A stretch of 64,000 nucleotides of DNA from Streptomyces sp. C10-9-1. Lineage in GTDB: Bacteria; Actinomycetota; Actinomycetes; Streptomycetales; Streptomycetaceae. The notes under the pieces were generated by a model that ran no database searches, had not been told where the DNA came from, and saw only the letters and a list, made by a program, of their open reading frames with translations. Below, piece after piece: positions 58,416-64,000 of this stretch. The stretch is taken from contig NZ_JANHKP010000003.1 in assembly GCF_024497955.1 (NCBI RefSeq), positions 248,001 to 312,000 of the forward strand, written 5' to 3'. Position 1 is the first letter of the stretch; every line of letters starts with the position of its first letter. The position numbers and the translations under genes are program-made.

Positions 58416-59843
58416 ATGCGCCGTTCCAAAATCGTTTGCACACTGGGCCCCGCCGTCGACTCCTACGAGCAGCTGAAAGCGCTCATCGAGGCCGGCATGA
58501 ACGTGGCCCGCTTCAACATGAGCCACGGGACCCACGCTGAGCACGAGGAGCGGTACCACCGCGTGCGCCGGGCGTCGGAGGACACCGGTCACGCCGTGGG
58601 CGTGCTCGCCGACCTCCAGGGACCCAAGATCCGCCTGGAGACCTTCGCCGAGGGCCCGGTGGAGCTGGTCCGCGGCGACGAGTTCACCATCACCACCGAG
58701 GACGTGCCCGGCGACAAGTCCGTCTGCGGCACCACGTACAAGGGCCTGCCCGGCGACGTCTCCAAGGGCGACCAGGTCCTGATCAACGACGGCAACGTCG
58801 AGCTGCGGGTGGTCGAGATCGACGGCCCCCGGGTCAAGACCATCGTCGTCGAGGGCGGCGTCATCTCCGACCACAAGGGCATCAACCTGCCCGGCGCGGC
58901 GGTCAACGTCCCGGCACTGTCCGAGAAGGACGTCGAGGACCTGCGCTTCGCGCTGCGGATGGGCTGCGACATGGTCGCCCTGTCCTTCGTCCGCGACGCC
59001 GACGACGTCAAGGACGTCCACAAGGTCATGGACGAGGTGGGCATCCGGGTCCCCGTCATCGCCAAGGTCGAGAAGCCGCAGGCCGTGGAGAACATGCACG
59101 CCGTCGTCATGGCCTTCGACGGTGTGATGGTGGCCCGCGGCGACCTCGCCGTCGAGTACCCGCTGGAGCGGGTGCCGATGGTCCAGAAGCGGCTCATCGA
59201 GATGTGCCGCCGCAACGCCAAGCCGGTGATCGTGGCGACCCAGATGATGGAGTCGATGATCACCAACTCGCGCCCCACCCGCGCCGAGGCCTCCGACGTC
59301 GCCAACGCCATCCTGGACGGCGCCGACGCCGTCATGCTCTCCGCGGAGTCCTCGGTCGGCGCCTACCCGATCGAGACCGTCAAGACGATGTCGAAGATCG
59401 TCTCGGCGGCCGAGGAGGAGCTGCTGTCCACCGGCCTCCAGCCGCTGGTGCCCGGCAAGAAGCCCCGCACCCAGGGCGGTTCGGTGGCCCGCGCCGCCTG
59501 CGAGATCGCGGACTTCCTGGACGGCAAGGCCCTGGTCGCCTTCACCAAGTCCGGGGACACGGCCCGCCGCCTGTCCCGCTACCGGGTGCAGCAGCCGATC
59601 CTGGCCTTCACCACCGAGGTCTCCACCCGCAACCAGCTCACGCTGAGCTGGGGCGTCGAGTCCTTCGTGGTCCCCCACGTCGGCAACACCGACGCGATGG
59701 TCGACCTCGTGGACGCGGAGCTGCTGAAGCTGCAGCGCCACAACGAGGGCGACACCATGATCATCACGGCGGGCTCCCCGCCCGGCGTGCCCGGCAGCAC
59801 CAACATGGTGCGCGTCCACCACCTGGGCGGCCAGAAGCCCTGA
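58416..59843 (+). CDS. pyk: Pyruvate kinase
   Basis: Last step of glycolysis, PEP + ADP to pyruvate + ATP. 475 residues. MRRSKIVCTLGPAVDSYEQL start, MNVARFNMSHG, ADLQGPKIRLE, LINDGNVELRV, the metal/PEP site VIAKVEKPQAVENM and GDLAVEYPLERVPMVQK, and ATQMMESMITNSRPTRAEAS with DGADAVMLSAESSVGAYPIE. Glu-Lys-Pro after IAKVEKPQ is usual. The short C-terminal lobe ends in NMVRVHHLGG. It has its own promoter, although it follows ackA closely. With pfkA it brackets the acetate genes. Confidence 0.98.
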   Translation: MRRSKIVCTLGPAVDSYEQLKALIEAGMNVARFNMSHGTHAEHEERYHRVRRASEDTGHAVGVLADLQGPKIRLETFAEGPVELVRGDEFTITTEDVPGDKSVCGTTYKGLPGDVSKGDQVLINDGNVELRVVEIDGPRVKTIVVEGGVISDHKGINLPGAAVNVPALSEKDVEDLRFALRMGCDMVALSFVRDADDVKDVHKVMDEVGIRVPVIAKVEKPQAVENMHAVVMAFDGVMVARGDLAVEYPLERVPMVQKRLIEMCRRNAKPVIVATQMMESMITNSRPTRAEASDVANAILDGADAVMLSAESSVGAYPIETVKTMSKIVSAAEEELLSTGLQPLVPGKKPRTQGGSVARAACEIADFLDGKALVAFTKSGDTARRLSRYRVQQPILAFTTEVSTRNQLTLSWGVESFVVPHVGNTDAMVDLVDAELLKLQRHNEGDTMIITAGSPPGVPGSTNMVRVHHLGGQKP

Positions 59844-59857
59844 CCCGCCGCGCACGC

Positions 59858-59905
59858 GGAGGCCGCGGGACGCACCCCCCTGAACGGGTGCGGCCCGCGG
59901 CCTCC
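59858..59905. terminator. Bidirectional terminator after pyk
   Basis: 12 + 7 bp stem with one A-G mismatch (59858-59877 with 59886-59905), loop 8 nt, between convergent pyk and the Pro/Glu-rich protein gene. Confidence 0.85.
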
Positions 59906-59931
59906 CTGCTGCCCACGGCGGTCCGGACGGC

Positions 59932-61275
59932 TCAAGCGCCGCCGGTGAAGTAGTTCTGCAGACCCGGGATCTTCAGGGTGCCGCCGAACTGGCCCGCCTG
60001 CTTGACCTTGACGCTGGTGAACATCGCGAAGGGGACGTTCAGCGGCGGCGGGGTCTCCGGGCTGAACGTGATGGGGATGATGCCGAAGAGGTTGCCCTTC
60101 AGCTCCTCCGTGTACATCGTCACCGTGCCGTTCCGGATCGTCGAGGTGGAACCGGAACGGGCCTTGACGTGGGCCGTGCTGCCGGCGGGGCCGACGGTGA
60201 GCTGGTGGAGGTCCCTGATGTCCACGCTGCTGGCAGTGAACTTCAGCGCCTTCTTGACCTTGCCGCTGCTCGTCCTGACCTCGACGATGCCGTGGTAGTC
60301 GAGGCCCGAGAGCGTGAGCATGGAGCTCTCCAGGATCCAGGGGTCGTCCGGGAGCAGCGGGATGCCGGGCTCCAGCTGGGCGTCGGCCAGCGCCTCGGGG
60401 TCCGCGGTCGGGCAGGGGAAGCGGGGCTTGGCACCGTCGGGGATGTCCTCGTCCGCCCTGGGCTCCAGCCCCTTGGCGTCCTCGTCCAGCTCCTCCACCT
60501 CGGCGCCGACCGCGTCGGCCGCCTCCCTGATCGCCTCCTCGGCGGCGCCGGGGCCGGTGCCGGCGCCCTGCTTCGCAGAGGGTTCCCGGGAGGTCTCCTC
60601 CGCGGGCTGCTCCACGGCGGGCTCCGAGGCCGGTTCGCCGGTCGGTTCGCCGGTCGGCTCCTGCGCCGGGGAGGCGTCGGCGGCGGGTTCGGGGGCTTCC
60701 TCCGGTGCCGCCGCGGTCTCCTCGCCGGGGCCGTCGAACAGGTCCCTGAGCGCGTCGCCGATGCCCAGCGGGTCCAGCGGGTTCCTGGTCCTGCTCGGTT
60801 CGGGGTCCGGCTCCTCCTCGGGCTCCACGGCCTCCACGGCCTCACCGGCCGCCCGGGCGCCCTCCTCGGTGGCGTCGTCGGCCTCGGCGGAGGGGCTCGG
60901 CACCGGCTCCCGGGCGGTGTCCCCGCCCGGGTCGGCGCTGCCGCTCGGGGACGGCTCCGGCTCCGGCTCGGCCTCCCGGGTCGCGGTCGGCGTGGGCTCG
61001 GGCTTCGCGGAGGGCGTCGGGTTCTCCTCCTCCACCGGTTCGTCCGAGCGGGTCACGCAGGGGCCGGGCGCGAAGGGAATGTCCTTGTCGTCCGCCAGGG
61101 CCGCCCGGGGGGTGAGGCCCATGCCCACGAACACGGCGGTGGGCATCGCGGCCAGGGCCATGGCCTTGCCGGCGGGCCGCTGCAACTTGCTCAGCAGCGA
61201 CTTCCGGGGAGCGGCGTGGCGCGGTCCTCTGCGCTCGCGGAGCTCGCCGCCCGCCTCTATCTCGTCACCCCGCAC
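59932..61275 (-). CDS. Exported protein with Pro/Glu-rich region and C-terminal beta-rich domain
   Basis: 447 residues. The basic N-terminus and hydrophobic stretch (about 37-60; AMALAAMPTAVFVGMGL) look like a signal or anchor, after which comes a Pro/Glu/Ala/Ser-rich region (about 65-275) with short GEPTGEP-like repeats, probably extended through the cell wall. The C-terminal domain (about 285-447; ILESSMLTLSGLDYHGIVEV, TASSVDIRDLHQLTVGPAG) resembles the DUF6230-type exported proteins encoded two genes upstream. GTG at 61275 overlaps the DUF6114 stop by 11 bp, so the operon is tightly packed. Function unknown. Confidence 0.75.
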   Translation of the reverse strand: MRGDEIEAGGELRERRGPRHAAPRKSLLSKLQRPAGKAMALAAMPTAVFVGMGLTPRAALADDKDIPFAPGPCVTRSDEPVEEENPTPSAKPEPTPTATREAEPEPEPSPSGSADPGGDTAREPVPSPSAEADDATEEGARAAGEAVEAVEPEEEPDPEPSRTRNPLDPLGIGDALRDLFDGPGEETAAAPEEAPEPAADASPAQEPTGEPTGEPASEPAVEQPAEETSREPSAKQGAGTGPGAAEEAIREAADAVGAEVEELDEDAKGLEPRADEDIPDGAKPRFPCPTADPEALADAQLEPGIPLLPDDPWILESSMLTLSGLDYHGIVEVRTSSGKVKKALKFTASSVDIRDLHQLTVGPAGSTAHVKARSGSTSTIRNGTVTMYTEELKGNLFGIIPITFSPETPPPLNVPFAMFTSVKVKQAGQFGGTLKIPGLQNYFTGGA

Positions 61276-61888
61276 TGTTCCTCCCGCCGTCGGCGTGGGC
61301 AGTCGTCTCGGTCACGTTCGGGTGGTGCTCGTCGGCGCGCGGGGCGGGCACGGCGGCCTCGGCCGGGACCGGTGCGGGTGCCGGGGCCCCGTACTGCTCC
61401 GCGGCGGCCGGGTCCGGAGCGGGAGCGGGCGCCGCACGGGGCGCGGTCTCCGCCGCGGCGTCCTGGCCGGCCGCAGACGGCGCCGTGCCGGGGGCCCAGG
61501 AGACGGAGAGGGCTCCACCCAGCAGCGCGCAGAGGAAGCCCAGCAGGAATCCGCCGATGTTGGCCACCGGGATGGAGATCAGGGCGAGCACGATCGCGGC
61601 GATTCCGGCGAACACCCGCACCGCCGACTGGAACCACATGGTCAGCCCCAGGGTGACCAGCAGGACGCCGATGATCAGAGAGCCGGCGCCGGCCGTGGTG
61701 GCCATGGCGATGGTGATGTTGCCGAGACGGAGGTCCGCGTACGGCAGGTAGGCGATCGGCAGGCCGCCGATCATGGTGAACAGGCCCGCCCAGAACGGCC
61801 TCTGACCCCGCCAGGTGCGGAAGGCCCGCCGAAAGACGCGGAGGAAGTGCTCGTCCCGCCCCTGTGCTGCTTGAGTCTCGGCGCTCAT
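61265..61888 (-). CDS. DUF6114 membrane protein
   Basis: 207 residues from ATG at 61888, after GGGAG. Four hydrophobic helices: PFWAGLFTMIGGLPIAYLPY, IAMATTAGAGSLIIGVLLVTL, VRVFAGIAAIVLALISIPVA, IGGFLLGFLCALLGGALSVS. The C-terminal third is Ala/Pro-rich and likely cytoplasmic. Middle gene of the three-gene operon with an exported DUF6230 protein and the Pro/Glu-rich protein. The longer frame to 61948 has no similarity. Family of unknown function, common in Streptomyces next to DUF6230. Confidence 0.82.
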   Translation of the reverse strand: MSAETQAAQGRDEHFLRVFRRAFRTWRGQRPFWAGLFTMIGGLPIAYLPYADLRLGNITIAMATTAGAGSLIIGVLLVTLGLTMWFQSAVRVFAGIAAIVLALISIPVANIGGFLLGFLCALLGGALSVSWAPGTAPSAAGQDAAAETAPRAAPAPAPDPAAAEQYGAPAPAPVPAEAAVPAPRADEHHPNVTETTAHADGGRNSAG

Positions 61889-61976
61889 GGATGAAGCTCC
61901 CTGATGCTGGCGTTGCTGTGTGAGGGGGACGGGCGGGCGGGACCACACGGGGCCCGCCCGCCCGGCCGAGGGGGCG

Positions 61977-62615
61977 TCAGCCCGTGAAGCACTCCTTGAC
62001 GCCCTTGTGCAGCTTCAGCGACAGGCCGCTGAGCTTGAAGGTGCCGGCGGTGGTCGCCCACGCCTTCTGCTCGACGCCCGTCAGCTTGGCCGTCTCGGCA
62101 CGCTGGGCGAAGCCGTGCGGGTTGGCCTGGGTACCGGGCTGGATGCCCGGGTCCTTCAGCTGGCCGGCGGCCACACCGATGTCGATGTTGCCGAACTCGG
62201 CGTCGGCCTTGAGCTCCGAGACATCGAGGTAGATGTTCGTGGCCTCGACCGGCTTCTTCGCGTCCTGTCCCGCGCGCAGCTCAAGGCTGACGCTGCCGAG
62301 GAACGGGACGTTCGGCGTCACGACCGACTGGCACATGTTCACGATGGTCGCGGTCTTGAAGCCGGACACCGCCACCGGAGCGGCGAAGTCCTTGCCGTCC
62401 AGCGTCTTGCCGGTGGCGACGCTGCCGTACTGCACGAAGTTGGTACCGGTCAGGCTCTCCGCCTTGACCTTGAACTCCTGGCCGGAAATGCTGAAGGACG
62501 CGGCGAGCGCGCCCTGGGCCAGGCCGATGCCTATCGCGGCCGTGGCGGCCACACTCGGCACCATGACAAGGGCGAACCGCTTCCATCTGGTTCCACCGCG
62601 AGCCACAGACTCCAT
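61977..62615 (-). CDS. DUF6230 exported protein
   Basis: 212 residues. Signal peptide about 1-38: RWKRFALVMVPSVAATAAIG then GIGLAQGALAAS with cleavage near ALAAS. The mature part is beta-rich (FSISGQEFKVKAESLTGTNF, FKTATIVNMCQSVV, EFGNIDIGVAAGQLKDPG) with two cysteines that could form a disulfide. A strong AAGGAGG lies seven bases before ATG. First gene of the operon, so highly translated. In Streptomyces this family goes with DUF6114 and is thought to reach the cell surface; the role is unknown. Confidence 0.83.
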   Translation of the reverse strand: MESVARGGTRWKRFALVMVPSVAATAAIGIGLAQGALAASFSISGQEFKVKAESLTGTNFVQYGSVATGKTLDGKDFAAPVAVSGFKTATIVNMCQSVVTPNVPFLGSVSLELRAGQDAKKPVEATNIYLDVSELKADAEFGNIDIGVAAGQLKDPGIQPGTQANPHGFAQRAETAKLTGVEQKAWATTAGTFKLSGLSLKLHKGVKECFTG

Positions 62616-63227
62616 GACTTTCCTCCTTCTCGGACGTACATCTCCGGTCCGGACCCTCGGGTCCGTCCTGGGATGGGAGAAGTGCTACGTCCTCGGGAAG
62701 GAGAGCGCCCGCTCTCGGCGCGGGCTGCGTCCGAAACACCGGCGATCACCCCCGAGCGACAACCACTGGCCGCGCTCTCGCGCAACCGGTCGGACAGGCC
62801 CCGCCGTTCAGCGGGTACCCCCCTGTCCGCGGCCGGCGCCACTGCCGCCGACCGGCCCGGTGGGGACCCAACGGACCGCGGCACGGCGGGTAGCCGGGCT
62901 GGTGCGGTATTGGACCGAGCGTCGCCGATCGTGGTCCATTCCCGGTCCCTGCACAAGGGGGTTCGTTACTCGCTAGTAACGCCTCGATAACCGCGGCCTC
63001 GCCGCGTGGCGCCGACCGCGCACACAGTGTGTCACCAGTGGGCCGTCCAGAGTGGGGCGAACCCGGGAAAAAGCGGCCGATCCTACAAGGGTGAAGTACT
63101 CGCAGTAACCCCGCCGCGTATTACCAAGTTTTGGTAAAGCGGGGTCGGCATTTGTCACTCTGTCGCCAAAACGGCGGCGGAACCGAGTCGGTCACCGCCG
63201 CCGCAAAACCGTCAGAACGGTGCAGAG
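62616..63227. promoter_or_regulatory. Long non-coding region with TTAC...GTAA palindromes
   Basis: About 600 bp without a convincing gene (a 61-codon minus frame at 62973-63158 is poor). It is the upstream region of the DUF6230 operon. Perfect inverted repeats GTTACT-CGCT-AGTAAC (62965-62980) and TTACCAA-GTT-TTGGTAA (63121-63137), plus a related AGTACTCGCAGTAAC (63095-63109), look like operators. CGGACCC-TC-GGGTCCG (62650-62665) lies just ahead of the gene. Confidence 0.5.
63172..63203 (-). terminator. Hairpin distal to the YbbN-like gene
   Basis: 9-bp outer stem (63172-63180 with 63195-63203) plus inner ACCG/CGGT; a second structure downstream of the terminator of the minus-strand gene. Confidence 0.55.
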
Positions 63228-63266
63228 CGGGCGCCGTTGTCAGATTCCCTGTCAATGCGGCGCCCG
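63228..63266 (-). terminator. Terminator of the YbbN-like gene
   Basis: 9-bp GC-rich stem CGGGCGCCG (63228-63236) with CGGCGCCCG (63258-63266), continued by a TTGTCAG/CTGTCAA pairing with one mismatch; five bases past the stop. Confidence 0.7.
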
Positions 63267-63270
63267 GGCC

Positions 63271-64000
63271 TCAGAAGAGCACCCGCGCCAGCGCCTGCCG
63301 GGCGGCCGTCACTCTCGGGTCCTCCGCGCCGACGACCTCGAAGAGCTCCAGCAGCCGCTTCCGGGCGGTGTCGCGCTCCTCGCCCGCCGTGCGGCGCACG
63401 GTGTCCACCAGGCGCCCGAAGGCGTCCTCGACATGGCCGCCGACCAGGTCGAGGTCGGCCGCGGCGATCTGCGCGGTCACATCGGCGGGGTCGTCCGCGG
63501 CGTCCTTGCGGACCTTCTGCGGGTCCATGCCCTTCACGCGGCCGAGCAGTTCGGCCTGGGCCAGGCCCAGCTTGGCCTCGGTGTTGCCCGGGTCGTCGGC
63601 GAGGACGTTCCTGTACGCCTGGACGGCACCCGCGAAGTCGCCCGCGTCCAGGGCGTCCACGGCCGCACCGAGCAGGGCGTCGTACGGGCCGGCCGGAACG
63701 GGGGCCGGCTGCGCCTCGCCCGCCTCCGTGTCGACGGTGAGACCGGTCAGACCGAAGCGCTCCTCGGCCACCTGGACCAGCTGGTCCAGCGTCTGGCGGA
63801 TCTGGGCCTCGGGGGCCGCGCCCTGGAAGAGCGGCAGCGCCTGCCCGGCGACGACCGCGAAAACGGCCGGAATGCCCTGTACACCGAACTGCTGCATCAG
63901 CATCTGGTTGGCGTCCACGTCGATTTTGGCGAGGACGAACCGCCCGTTGTACTCCGTGGCCAGCCGCTCCAGCAGCGGGCTCAGCTGCTTGCACGGCTCA
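63271..64000 (-). CDS. Thioredoxin-fold TPR co-chaperone, YbbN/CnoX-like (5' end outside window)
   Basis: Partial gene; the frame runs to the right edge, with about 242 residues visible. The first residues (EPCKQLSPLLERLATEYNGR) are the thioredoxin active-site helix with the second cysteine of a CxxC-like site, followed by FVLAKIDVDANQMLMQQFGV and the cis-Pro region QGIPAVFAVV. The C-terminal half is TPR-like: LLGAAVDALDAGDFAGAVQA, TEAKLGLAQAELLGRV and a final helical repeat. This matches YbbN (tetratricopeptide/thioredoxin) proteins that protect substrates during stress. Whether the first active-site cysteine is present cannot be seen. Confidence 0.88.
   Translation of the reverse strand, partial: EPCKQLSPLLERLATEYNGRFVLAKIDVDANQMLMQQFGVQGIPAVFAVVAGQALPLFQGAAPEAQIRQTLDQLVQVAEERFGLTGLTVDTEAGEAQPAPVPAGPYDALLGAAVDALDAGDFAGAVQAYRNVLADDPGNTEAKLGLAQAELLGRVKGMDPQKVRKDAADDPADVTAQIAAADLDLVGGHVEDAFGRLVDTVRRTAGEERDTARKRLLELFEVVGAEDPRVTAARQALARVLF

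Noticed and set aside
62973..63158. 61-codon minus-strand ORF upstream of the DUF6230 operon
   Set aside because: No family resemblance, runs across two palindromes, and lacks a convincing Shine-Dalgarno.

Overview
The window is high-GC actinobacterial chromosome, almost certainly Streptomyces. Third codon positions are nearly all G or C, many genes start with GTG or TTG, and stop/start overlaps of the ATGA or GTGA type are frequent. From memory, the gene order matches, in reverse, the stretch of the S. coelicolor chromosome around SCO5419 to SCO5477. It is core-type chromosome with one conspicuous accessory insertion.

Left part (1-10.4 kb): a peptide/nickel-type ABC importer (lipoprotein plus permease, running off the left edge), two tandem SseB-domain genes and a P-loop protein, all on the minus strand. 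Divergent from these is a glycine riboswitch that heads gcvT-gcvH-glyA, followed by sdaA. Together these form a glycine/serine to C1 and pyruvate module. A small EF-hand calcium-binding protein faces it.

11-24.4 kb: an anti-sigma-type ATPase, an enoyl-CoA hydratase, two tandem lipoprotein L,D-transpeptidases, the glycogen debranching enzyme glgX, a heterodimeric ABC exporter with one degenerate ATP site, and a secreted M4 metalloprotease.

24.5-43.7 kb: the alpha-glucan (GlgE) pathway: glgP, then glgE-treS-pep2(mak)-glgB. Trehalose is converted to maltose (TreS), phosphorylated (Pep2), polymerised (GlgE), branched (GlgB) and degraded (GlgP, GlgX). Between glgP and glgE lies a block of about 7.7 kb (27.4-35.1 kb). 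It holds a probable specialised-metabolite operon: an HpaB-type flavin monooxygenase, an MFS exporter, a PrnB-like heme enzyme and a PhzS-like FAD monooxygenase, with an AraC regulator and a divergent NmrA-type reductase. This is the most novel part of the window.

43.8-53.6 kb: a HelD-type RNA polymerase recycling ATPase; a WGR/beta-propeller protein whose upstream gap carries a candidate small RNA or attenuator with a true U-tract terminator; a C4-dicarboxylate symporter; a Fic/Doc toxin-antitoxin pair; a CitA/DcuS-type two-component system that probably controls the symporter; and an XRE-type regulator.

53.6-64 kb: a lower-glycolysis/acetate module (pfkA divergent from pta-ackA, then pyk). 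After it comes a three-gene minus-strand operon encoding exported DUF6230, membrane DUF6114 and Pro/Glu-rich surface-type proteins, preceded by a long non-coding region with TTAC...GTAA palindromes. A YbbN-like thioredoxin/TPR gene is cut by the right edge.

No tRNA, rRNA, insertion sequence or CRISPR array was recognised. Coordinates of starts are my choices from Shine-Dalgarno sequence, codon use and family length. Operators and promoters are read by eye.
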